This document shows, piece after piece, positions 54,201 to 64,000 of a stretch of DNA of 64,000 nucleotides (position 1 is its first letter; each line of letters starts with the position of its first letter). The position numbers and the translations under genes were made by a program. The notes under the pieces were generated by a model that saw nothing but the letters and a program-made list of their open reading frames with translations, ran no database searches and was not told where the DNA came from. This DNA comes from Hymenolepis diminuta (taxonomy: Eukaryota > Platyhelminthes > Cestoda > Cyclophyllidea > Hymenolepididae), in the NCBI GenBank assembly GCA_900708905.1, contig CAADRB010000004.1, positions 2,483,685 through 2,547,684 on the forward strand, in the 5' to 3' direction.

Positions 54201-57200
54201 TAGCTTCGGGTATCTCCACTTCAGTGCAAAAGCCATTAACACATACAGGTTGATCGACATCTTTGGCTTTTTTTCACTTCAAAGACTACTGTTAAAATCG
54301 TCTTCTCTATAATACCTGTTGTTGTCATGATGTTTGTAGAAATTAGAAAGGATAGTGTGGAGAATAGCCAAGGATCTTAATAATATTATCTAACCCCTAG
54401 CCTGTTCTAAACCCTCAATAGCAGTGACGTAAAGTAACTTTACTGTATGATCGCTTAATAAAGTTATAAGAATATTAGGGCATTTCATCTGTATATTCTT
54501 TATAAAGTGTATGTCCATATAAATATAAATTATCTTAATATTCCTCAAACAGTGAGAAGGAGTTTAACATTTCATAATTCTGGATCTCTTGAACCTGTGC
54601 ATTTTATCCATCCAGAACCTAACGTAAAGTCCACGAATGGCAGTGATAATGCTTCCTTTTATCATTTCTATTGGTCAATCTGATCATTTTCAAACACCTC
54701 ATACAGTATTTTATTTAACGTATATGTTCCTGTTATTTTTCTAGCCCATAATAGTGTTCTTGATTTATTTCATAGATGGGGCGGCTAGCAAGAATTTAAT
54801 GGTCGGAGCTTGTTCATATCTAGACGGTGAGGATAGCAAAAGTTTCGTGACCTTACCGGTGATCAAGAATTATGCCACTCTGATTGGTGCTCTTGCTTCC
54901 TGGGATTCAAACTTGCATGAAAGCGATCTCCTCAATAAAATCACTCCTCCCTCAGAACGCATTTACCTTATTGTTAAAGTAAGTCATGAAGCTCTTTTGC
55001 ATTGTTGTAAAACAAAACTCTTAAGGTTCGAGATTTCGGGACCGTTTTAACCTAACCATTAACTATACAAAATTATTAGCTGACACCACGCCAACAAACT
55101 GACCCTTAAATTAGAGCCTATGATTCGTCTTGAAAACTTGTCAGTTAATCTGCCATAGTACCTATGTTGGGTTTAAGACGGCTAAAGTTCCTATTAATAG
55201 TCTTTGTGAAATTATTAAAATACCTTTGAGTTGCTTCTCCGATATCTCCCCCTTCTTCTTCCTGGTCTGAGTAAGTGGTATTGACAACATCAGGGTCCAA
55301 CAAATCAGGGCAACATTTCATCAAAGTCACCGTATGAATGAGAAAAAGATTAAGCAAAATAGGCATGAAAATCGATTAATCAAAAGGAGTTGCACACATA
55401 GGTGTTAACGAGATCATAGGTTTAAGAAATACTCAGTCATTGGTCGAATGAGAGGTGTATTAACTAGTCTAGACATCTGGTTGCAGTTGGACTGCGCGTG
55501 CACTTTGCTTAACCCCTTAACCTACTTAATCCCAACTTATCTATTGGCGTACTTTCAAAATAATTATACTCTCTAGCCGTAGGATGAAAGGCCTTTAAAA
55601 AAACTTGAGTATTTTGACATCCCTTTTCCGTCTAGCGTATCTCGCTTGCCAATCAAAAAAAAGTTGTAACTGACGTCATATATTATTATGTGATCTTTCA
55701 AGATGTGTTCTCTGGAGTTTTTGTATCTTGTTCCTAACGAGTCGCAGAACTGATATTTCAGCAGGATTTTGAGGAAATCTATGCCACCTTAAACGTAAGT
55801 TATACCCATCCCTAGAAACCCATATTTTTCAACGCATCTCGATACCCTGACTTATTTCACCAGAATTTTGTTCGTTCATTTAAACAAGAGTCAAACATTA
55901 AGGTCATAAATATGCGTTTTACTGAGAAGGAGGAGGAGGAGGAGGAGGAGGAGGAGGAGGAAGAGGAGAAGGAAAAAGAAGAAGAGAAAGGTGAATTGGA
56001 GATTTCTACCTTAAAACTAAATTTGCTGCATAGCTCCAGTCACAGACACTCTGACCATAAAACTTCATTCTTTGATATTTTGGAGAGTGTTCGGTTGAAG
56101 TTTAGCTATCGATTGGGTGAAATTATTGTAAATGTTGGTTTTCAGTAATAAAGTTTTGCATTCATTTACATTTTCTGAGTCTTATTCTGAATTCGTCTTA
56201 TTGCAGAAGAAATTGCATAAAAGATGGAGTAGTGGAACTGTTAACACAAGCTGGCGAGATTATTTTCTTCTAATGGCCAATAACTCAAAGAATTACTAAT
56301 ATTACCATTGGTCATTTAGTCCACTAAACTGTTTTTAGCTAAAGATACATTTCAACAGTTTGTGCCTTCAATGTTAACTTTCGCCTTTTCATTTGTTTAG
56401 GTACACATTCTAGTGCGGAAACCAGTGGAAATGACTTTAGTGCTGAGAAAAAGAATTTGTGTAAAAATTTGTCGAAGAAGTGCTCTCGCTACAATACTTA
56501 AGAGTCCTTTCTCACGCATCGTCTCAAACGAGAAGGTTGGTTAACGTTGATAGGTTAAATGTCACTCGTGTTTACAAAGGCTTCTTTTGAATGGTAAATA
56601 ATTTATTCATTATCTGAAACAGGAGGATATGCTATGGACTGGGGTTGCTTATCAGTTGGTTGCTGGAATCCCAAAGGTAATTTTTCGCTTAACTGTTTTA
56701 TTTTTCATTGAAAGATTTACTTATTTATTACCCACAGCAAGGAACAAGAATTTCAATTTTTCACCAAGAGAAAGCACCTAAACACAAGGAACAATAAAGC
56801 AGTTCAATAAATATTAAGGAATGGGATCGAGTGGAAGTAGAAATTAAAGTCAAGGTGTCAAAAGTGCCTTACAAAATTAGGTTTTTGAATTTAGGTTTTA
56901 AACTCTTTACTTCTTAAGCGTTGTCCACTGCTTCTCGTTTCAATTTTTGTAAAATTCGTGTTTTCAAGAGTTTTCCTCTTTTTCCTTAGTGATTTTATAC
57001 TTAAAGAGTCCCGAGCGCAATAACAAGTTAATTTTTTCGATAATTGGTCAGCCACTTCTGATACTTTTCCCTTCTTATTGTAACAACATCAGCAATTGAT
57101 AGGGACTAACACGATTTTAGCATAACAGAGCTTATTGAGTTCACTCTTGATGACTTTTATAGAAAATTTCAATACCTTGTAATTTATGTTATGCCTCTAA

Positions 57201-59195
57201 AGCACAAGAGATGTGGATATCCTATTATTAATAATACCAGCCTTTTCATTAAAGAATAGTAACGATATTACTTTTAAACAATAGGTAACATCCAGTTTTA
57301 TCAATTTTGTTGATATTGAGAACGTTAAAAGTAGTATATAAATCCACAAATGTAAGAATTGTGAGTGAATATGAAATTATATTTACGGACCCTTTAGACT
57401 TGTATCCCGATCTTACTCCGTCCAAGGGTGAGTTGTAAACAGATATTTTTGCTGCATGAAATGCACAAAAAACAACGGAATTCAACGTGTTCTCTATCAC
57501 AGAAAGAGAATACATTTTGTATTTCAAAATTTTTTACTTTCTTTACGTGCAAGCTGTATGAGGAATTTTACAGAAGTTAGAAGTAAATAGCTATTTCTAA
57601 CATGAACTGATGTGTATAAAAAATGACTGAGGTTTTCCCCGTTATTCAGATTGGATATAATATCTCAAATTTTGTTTTAGATGACACCTTATACACCGAA
57701 CTCTGCAGAATCAGAGTTGGAAAATCAGGAGAAGAATACGGTTGAGTCGTTTGTAGGAGAATATATAAAGACTATTCAATCAGTCAACAGTGAGCTCTAC
57801 CTCGATGGTCTTCGACAAGAGGTGATTAACTGTGTTTAAGTCCCTTCTAAAACTTCATTGTCTAGATAGTAATATATCCGTTTGTTTTTATATAATTAGC
57901 ATACATTATACTATTTGGACAAGCAAATAATTAGTCATACAGATATAATTTGGGGAAAAGATCTTAAGATTTGGAACGTAGGATCTAGGATTCGACACTG
58001 TTGGATGCTTGACTATGAGAGATCAGTCAGACTAAGGACTCTTTTTCTTAGACGTGATTTTCTCTCTACTTATCATTAGCATGTGGCAACTCGAGGGGAT
58101 TTTTTAGAGTAAGAGAATTAGAGAGACTTTGCATGGAAATACAAAGGCAAGTTCTTCGTTGAAGCTTGGCCGCGGAATTTCCAAGGGGAATCCTCGCGGC
58201 TAGCTCTTTATATAGTCCCTCCTATTATTATTATCATTATTACCCACAGTTATACAAAAAGCTTAACAATTTTTACCTTTGGAAAGCAACTAAAATCGGT
58301 TGACAGATAGTTGAATAAATGATAAAAGAGAGGGGAACATAAAGAAGCAGAGACTAATGTCAAGGCATCCCCAGCTTATAATACCACCCACGGAGGAGAA
58401 ATTTATCTTGCCAAGCCAATCAGGGATCCTTGGCAAACATTGTTGCTGGAGGCAAAACGCAAACACTTATGATGCTTTAAAGGATCTTATTTTGCTTATT
58501 TAGTTTACTTAATACAATTAATTCTGCTATAAGGTAGCTTTACGCGAAACTCTGGCAAAGAATTTACACTTACGGCAACCCTTTGATCTTGACAACCTCG
58601 GCTTAGAAGCATTTGGCTCTAACAGCGGCGAGGTAAGATTAAAATTTACACAAAGGTAGAGACTAAAATGTCTAGGCATTTAAATTTCTAATTTCATTTT
58701 TTATTTAATAGTCTGGACTTTCACGATCTCGTTCATTCAACGATCCACCAAAGCGGCCTCTTTTGACAGGTACTTTGAGGCAGCGTAGCCAAACTCGTCC
58801 CAAGAATATTATCTACCCTAATTTAGTTGTAAGAACGTATTACATTTTGAACATATTACTTGTGATAAATAAGTAATATAATAGCATCTCCTTCTTTCAG
58901 GCCATTCTCAATGAAACAGATATTACTCTCCCTACCCCAATTATCTTTAGCCCTTCAGGTAATTTGCCTTTGAGTACATAATCAGTTTTTTAATGTATTG
59001 GGAAGAAATATTTAGTTTTGAACCTATTAAGGTCAATCATCACAGGTGAAATCTCAAATGGAGACTAAAGAAGCGGAAGTTCAGCGTCTAATGGGAGGAT
59101 TTCGAAATGCAACCATAACAGCCCCAACGCCAGTATCTGAAGAACTCATGGCCTGGAGCCGCCGAGATAAGGAGAAACAACGAAATGCCAATTAG
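39238..59195 (+). CDS. KIF13: KIF13-type kinesin-3 tail protein, apparently motorless, 20 exons
   Basis: Exons: 39238-39324, 39400-39454, 39854-40025, 44076-44238, 44951-45130, 45716-45856, 46417-46541, 49648-49924, 51515-51850, 51901-52068, 52111-52287, 53140-53335, 54776-54978, 56401-56535, 56623-56676, 57681-57821, 58534-58632, 58712-58828, 58901-58958, 59032-59195. All phases fit: 3048 bases, 1015 residues. Residues 1-105 are low complexity. From about 110 the order matches the KIF13A/B tail: QANLLAERANALL coil, VLIGVANLYLQCLLF (about 235), the DUF3694-type region LELRVSIREAVGIP to CALSIE (310-400), GGIYQLRQGLNRRI, DSYQEVDLEMVRHKW, ERDAVLVPAPGSSLPGAPA (about 655), ALASWDSNLHE and SERIYLIVK (about 740-760), LVLRKRI. 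No motor, FHA or CAP-Gly domain is seen. The exon 3 donor (GTTAGT at 40026) was chosen because it alone matched exon 4's phase; a stronger GTGAAT lies at 40012. KIF13 motors carry vesicles along microtubules; without a motor a scaffold or dominant regulatory role is inferred. Confidence 0.88.
40380..40996. repeat. Dispersed repeat, copy B (kinesin-like intron 3)
   Basis: Partner of 4222-5060. Shared blocks include 'gaaatatagtgaactc' (40393), 'gaacggcgctaactgag', 'gtaagctgcttaat', 'aagatcggacatca' and the tail 'aaaaattgta'. It lies in the 4 kb intron between exons 3 and 4. Confidence 0.6.
48540..48700. repeat. Dispersed repeat, copy 2 (kinesin-like intron 7)
   Basis: Diverged partner of 11149-11300, with 'ttattgaacaaaccacgat' near 48580, 'gggattcaag', purine-rich GA runs and a TG-rich end. 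Lies in the 3.1 kb intron 46542-49647. Confidence 0.5.
55762..55794 (+). other. Candidate 33-base in-frame microexon
   Basis: Between kinesin-like exons 13 and 14 there is 'gatatttcag', then 33 open bases (reading QDFEEIYATLN), then a consensus 'gtaagt' donor. Both flanking junctions are phase 0, so inclusion adds 11 residues (or 10 using the tandem CAGCAG acceptor). Without it the protein aligns with KIF13 without a gap, so it would be an alternative insert. Confidence 0.3.
55926..55975 (+). repeat. GGA/GAA microsatellite
   Basis: Tandem GAG units grading into GAA. It makes a spurious Glu-rich open frame inside the kinesin-like intron 13. Confidence 0.9.
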
Positions 59196-59315
59196 CAGCC
59201 TTTCATCTTACAATATATTTGTACAGCCGTAGATGATGGCAAAGTTAAAACGACTATGAATATTGATAATCAGCTTCTGATCTTGTTACATGTTTTTTTC
59301 ATCTTCATTTCATAA

Positions 59316-59323
59316 TATAAAAG
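59316..59323 (+). promoter_or_regulatory. TATAAAAG, possible promoter of the downstream gene
   Basis: Canonical TATA-like octamer 120 bases after the kinesin-like stop and 190 bases before the next ATG. It could give the next gene its own promoter. The overlapping AATATA could equally serve the upstream gene's poly(A) site. Confidence 0.3.
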
Positions 59324-59505
59324 CCATACTTTCGATTTATTTTGCAAACTCTGTTGTGAAATAGAATTCGGGGTTTTGAAACTTAAAAGTTGGACATTTT
59401 CAGTTTATTTAAAACATCCACATTTATCAGTAAAATTAAAAACTGGGCTAATGGAGGGCCTCTTAACCATTCTTCTATTAAGGCATTTTCAGAATAGTAC
59501 CAAGG

Positions 59506-62500
59506 ATGTCTGATTACAATAGACTTAAAGCTCACCTTAATGTTGCGAAGGGACTGATCCAAGGATTAAGTTCTCACAGAGACATGGCATGTGAAGAACT
59601 AATTCACCAGGTTCTTCTGAAAAATTTCGCAGCCGCGCTTCAACGACGATTAATTCTTAACTCTCTTTTTTTGAGTCATTTTATTTCAATGAGAATTAAG
59701 AAGAAATCTTACAAAAATTACTAGCCAAGTTAAATTGATAAAGACGCCAAGGAAGTCTTTTGGTCGTGGCTAAAACAGTCAATGACGTCAATTCCAATAT
59801 CTAATATCTCAACAAATCATATGAAGAGATTTCGAGCGAAAACGGTGAAATGTACAGCTGTCAATTGTATGCGAACATTTGCCGAAAAGAGGTTACTGTT
59901 CTTGTATTATAGAGAGGATCACAATTCCTCTAACTCATCGATCAATAAGGAGCTCTACTCTCCAATTTCTGGTTATTTTTAGGTCTTATAAACGACAAAG
60001 ATGGTCGGAACGACACATCGCGAAATGTTATCTTCGGTGTTGATACCATATTCAGTAAGAGCCTATTCCATAAAAGCCAACGGCTATTCGAGCTGAAAAG
60101 AGAAGAATTATGTATATATATAAGCAGTTATGAAATTAATTTTCATATGGTGATATTTTTCATTTGAAAGGCTTTGCTCGATCTAAATATTAAGTTGTTA
60201 AAATGCAGTTTTGCAAGTTAAAATGGATACCGTTCCAATTTTTATGACTTGCATTAAATAAATCAAATAATTACTTTACTTTCTACGCATTATTACTAAA
60301 TAGCAGATTCCTTAAAAGAGAGATATTTTAAATCTCTCAGATTAGCAGAGATATATCAAATATATCTTTAAATATTAATTAACATTCTAATATTTTATTT
60401 GTCAAAAATTTTGCCTTAAATGAGTTTAAAGTTGGTCTATTTTAGAATCTGAAGTCGGACCAAATAAATCGTTTGGTCAAATGAGCACTTTTTGAAATAT
60501 GAGGACTCGATCAAGTGATAAGAGGGTATGGCGATCTAGAGTTGAATAAGTAGTGTTTTACTTTTGCAAACTGTTTATGAAATCATGCTGATATAATTCG
60601 AATTTCTACGGTTGTTTTTAATCTTTGGCATTTGCTATTTGATTCTATTTATAATTGGGGAAATCATCGATGGTATCCGAATACAATTGAATGATTTGAT
60701 ATTTGTCATTTACCTTTTTGTTTTCATTCTTTTAAGATCACGAGATCTCACGTCCCGATAAAAAAGGAAACCAAAAGGTCTTCTATAAGTGTTGGAACTC
60801 GAAATAAGGCGGATCAGTCGGTTCGTGCACGATCGAATTATCTATTAACTGTTTCTCTTGTTTAATGTTTCGTTATATTCTTCCTCCTAGATAAGTTCCG
60901 TAAAGAGTTCAATCACTAAATCTTCAAGTAAATCTAGAAATTTGCGGATGTCTGTTCTAAAAGACGTAAATAAATCAGTATGTTTATTTGTTCTTATAAA
61001 TTTTATCTTAGTTGTGAAATTAATTTTCCATTTTACCTTTAAGAGTACTAGGGTAACCCCTTCGAGAACGAACACTGATACACCAAAATGCATTGATGTT
61101 TCAGCGATTTCTTCAAAGTCGTTAAAACGGACGCGGCTATCATCTAAGGGTACTCCCAAACATTCGCATTCAAAACGCAGGAAAATAACGGAGGAGTCAG
61201 TTGAGATAGAACATGATCCCTATGAACTCAGTGGAGATGAAAATGACTCCCCGATTCCCTTTCCCACCACTTCCGATACTACAGTTCCTTCTGTTAAACC
61301 TGTTATCTCTAGAACTACGGAAGTTAAGAAGCGCAAATTCTTTATCACTCGGACTCTTGAAGTTTCTAAACGACCGAACTTTTGTTCATTGGAATTGGTA
61401 CAACGGAAGAGTAAAATTCCGGTTTGTTTTGTTATCTTTTATAAAAATCGTTATTTTTCTTTGCAATCTTTTGCTGCATTTTTATATTTAATTATTTGTT
61501 TACGCTATCATATGCATCGGCTTTAAAACTTGTTGGCCTAAAAGAAAATGAAGTATCGGTTTTTATGTTGATGAAGGAAAATTGATGTTCATTGACTTTT
61601 CTCTGGGGTTTTGCTGAATTAATTTATTTAAAGTTTATTTCGGTGTCTACTTAACCATTTTCAATATAAGAAACCGTTTTATTAACCGTTTAGTACTATT
61701 GGTGCATCATCAGCAGATGCGTTATCTTGCGTTGGAAATGAAAACCGTTGTGTAAAATCTTAAAAATACTGACCGATAAACGCTATCCCACAAATTAACC
61801 AAGCTATGGTTTATTTCATCCTACCGCCCTTTTTACTCAAGAGAATTGAAAAGGCATCTGATCCTGGCTCATTCTATTGTTCTCCAAGTCGACTTTTAGC
61901 AAAACAACGCATCTATTCATTGCAGTGAAATATGAATTACTACAGCCAGTTGGATTCTACGGATTTCAGCAGCCAATTTAAATAGGTCTATACCTCTACC
62001 TAATAGATATTATAGGTTACGATGTCTTCTATTCCTCTTGCATGCATTTCATATCTCTAAATTTATTTGCTTGTTGCTAAAGCAAGTACTGGGACTTTTT
62101 TTCTAATTCGTGACTATATGCATGAATTCTATGTATCGTTTCCGAAAATAATGTCGAATGTAGAAATTTCTTCCATTTCTTGGAATATTATTGTAATTAA
62201 TCTGCCGGTCTTTATTGACAAAGTAACTCTTCTAGTCTTGGTGGTTGTTTTTTTTTCAGTTTAAGAACCAATAGGGGTTGTGTAATTTATTTTTATATTA
62301 TATTTCATCAAGTTTGCCCTGTATGTTGTGTTGTAGTTTAGAATAATCGCAAGTATTTGATTATGTTTCTTTCCCACAATCTCTCCAATTTAACCCTTTG
62401 ATCTTAAATCATCAACGGTTGGGAATAGCAGTCGGGGAAATAATGTTTAACTGTCCTCAGGTAATTGGCCATAACTTAATCTTGTCTCAATCGTCTTTGT

Positions 62501-63556
62501 ATCCTAGCTTACAATAGTGAAGTTAGTAAAACTAGGAAGGCCAATTACTTCGCTTGTTTTCCTTCTTCTACGTTGGTAGAGTTTCTTTTGCAATAAATAT
62601 GAGCCAATGAGTCCTCGATAATTAATAGAGTAGTGATAGGGGTCGCCCGTCAATGGTAGTTTGCCACGCTCTACGAGCTTATCAACTGAAGTGGTTTTTC
62701 TCATATAGACTAAACGTGTATCAAAGCTGGTGCCCTCCAGATCACGACCTCAACCGCTGACGGATGATGAACGGGCAAGAATCGCAGCAACCACAATCTG
62801 GTTACCAATCCCCAACCAACAGAAATCTCAGCCGAATCAAGAAAATGCTCCCTCTCTGCCATCTACTAGTTATACTCAATCAATACAGCAACCAACATCA
62901 TCAATATTGCACCAGACTCTCACGACTTCTCTTCCACCGATAGAAGAAAATGACGATTTTTCTGAATGTGGTCTTGGTGGTGATAAGATTCTTACTGAAG
63001 ATCTGTCTATTCAGATGTCAAATCCTACCCCAAGTTTAACTTCTCCAAGTGTGTCTAAAGCACCTGTGTCCGGTCCCTGCAGTACTCCTGTCAACAAATT
63101 AACTGGTAACTTTCATCAGATTTGTGTTTTTATTTAAACAAGAGAGTGAAAATTGAGTATTTGAGGCGAATATAATCGTTAATTTGAACTATTTGTCAGT
63201 TAATATCAAAATACGATTTGAACAAGGAGATACATAGCCCCAATTAAACTCCAAAGTTTATTTAGAAAAACCTTCTCCAACATTCATCTCAGTAGAGATT
63301 AGCCTCAGCCGAACTTAACCATTGCAGTCGGTCATTCGCTCATTGTGTGCGCCGATGAGATAAAACCGGCAACCTCTGACTTCGTAGACGTGGACGTTAA
63401 CCCCGGCGCTACAGCAACATTACTTTCAACATTACATTGGTGTTAATGGAAAATGTAAAGTGAAACTTAACCAAGTAAAGGTTTCTACTTACAATCGGTG
63501 CCTCTCTCCTTTTTTTGTGCTGAGATATTTCAGTTATAAGTTCGGTTGGAGCTTAG
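59506..63556 (+). CDS. Unrecognised basic Ser/Thr/Pro-rich protein
   Basis: I do not recognise this gene. The ATG at 59506 lies 13 bases after a 3' splice site ('attttcag' ending 59492) and opens a helical segment (DYNRLKAHLNVAKGLIQGL). Further 5' segments near 59743-59850 (EVFWSWLKQSM, then a basic run) and 60737-60860 (basic, Ser-rich) have uncertain edges. The well-supported exons are 60891-60977, 61044-61421 and 62709-63105, all in matching phase. They encode a Ser/Lys-rich stretch, a nuclear-localisation-like SHSKRRKI, an acidic HDPYELSGDENDSP patch, and a Pro/Thr/Ser-rich C-terminal part with LTDDERARIAATTIWLP. A phase-matching short last exon 63534-63556 would end it at TAG; otherwise it runs past the window. 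Composition suggests a nuclear or chromatin protein (inference). No enzyme motif is seen. Confidence 0.5.
63300..63414 (-). repeat. tRNA-derived SINE-like element, minus copy
   Basis: On the minus strand: A-box-like 'tagcgccggggttaacg' and B-box-like 'gaggttgccggtttta', spaced as in a tRNA, then a tail shared with 25265-25375 ('gagcgaatgaccg'). It follows the exon ending at 63105 of the preceding gene. Confidence 0.45.
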
Positions 63557-63559
63557 CTT

Positions 63560-64000
63560 TAAAAGTGGTTGAGCAGATAGAAGATATGTAGGCAATCAAC
63601 AAGTTCTGACAATCAAATGCACTCAGAAAAGTGATTGGCCTCCTTTTAATTGCGATATTCTACAAAAATCCGAAGAAAGGAGATCGATCTAATCACATTC
63701 AAAGGTTAGAATCTATGGCTTTTCATCTTGGGGAAACGTTCTTTAATACTTCACTCAAAAAATTAACTAGTATGTGGTTATTATTTTTATCAATCGAGAC
63801 ATGGAGTTTGGTGCATTTGTGCCAAACCTGTTTATTATTTGGTCATATCAATAGTTGAATGGCTTAGTTGGCCTATAATTTGATGAATATTTTCGAATGG
63901 ATATCCTCTTTAAAGCGATATTTTGAGATCACGAATATTATTGGAAGTCTAAACTAATCTGTTTTATCAGTATTCTCCTGAATATTATTTTTTATCAGGG
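63560..64000. other. Window end, no clear gene
   Basis: An open frame at 63631-63858 begins with a weak hydrophobic run and lacks splice signals or a recognisable motif. It may be intron or 3' flank of the preceding gene. Confidence 0.35.

Noticed and set aside
55912..56148. Glu-rich open frame
   Set aside because: Produced by the GGA microsatellite; out of context in an intron.

Overview
The window is AT-rich eukaryotic DNA from an animal. It holds intron-bearing genes with GT..AG introns (66 bases to about 4 kb), long gene-poor stretches, diverged dispersed repeats and one dead Tc1/mariner transposon. The gene set (peroxidasin, a many-domain prosaposin, a KIF13-type kinesin tail) is metazoan. 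Short introns mixed with kilobase ones and an expanded saposin gene suggest a parasitic flatworm (cestode or trematode). That is inference; no marker gene fixes the species.

Layout: (1) 1010-10400, minus strand: a complete 4-exon peroxidasin, 1349 residues, with signal peptide, LRRs, two Ig domains and an animal haem peroxidase domain, but no C-terminal VWC domain. (2) 10.45-27.66 kb: mostly non-coding. It contains a tentative unrecognised minus-strand gene ending at 14548 whose 3' end is duplicated 1.5 kb away, other diverged repeats, and tRNA-related SINE-like elements. (3) 27880-35736, minus strand: a complete 14-exon prosaposin-like gene, 1034 residues, with eight saposin-B-type domains and about six saposin-A-type modules. 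A mariner remnant lies in its 2.9 kb intron. (4) 37.5-38.5 kb: minus-strand coding-like segments with a broken frame, possibly a pseudogene. (5) 39238-59195, plus strand: a 20-exon gene of 1015 codons that matches the KIF13 (kinesin-3) tail from the pre-DUF3694 coil to the C terminus. No motor or FHA domain is visible, and a TATA box with a 5' UTR exon sits just upstream of the first ATG. (6) 59506 to about 63.5 kb, plus strand: an unrecognised basic, Ser/Thr/Pro-rich protein starting about 300 bases after the kinesin stop and 13 bases after a 3' splice site.

The genes share no evident pathway. Peroxidasin acts in the extracellular matrix, the saposin gene in lysosomal or secretory lipid handling, and the kinesin-like gene in intracellular transport or scaffolding. 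All splice models were built by eye from splice sites and reading phase. The three main coding lengths (4050, 3105 and 3048 bases) all divide by three with no internal stop, which supports them. The most unusual item is the apparently motorless kinesin-3 gene, followed by the duplicated 3' end of the unknown gene and the possible trans-spliced gene pair at 59.2-59.5 kb.
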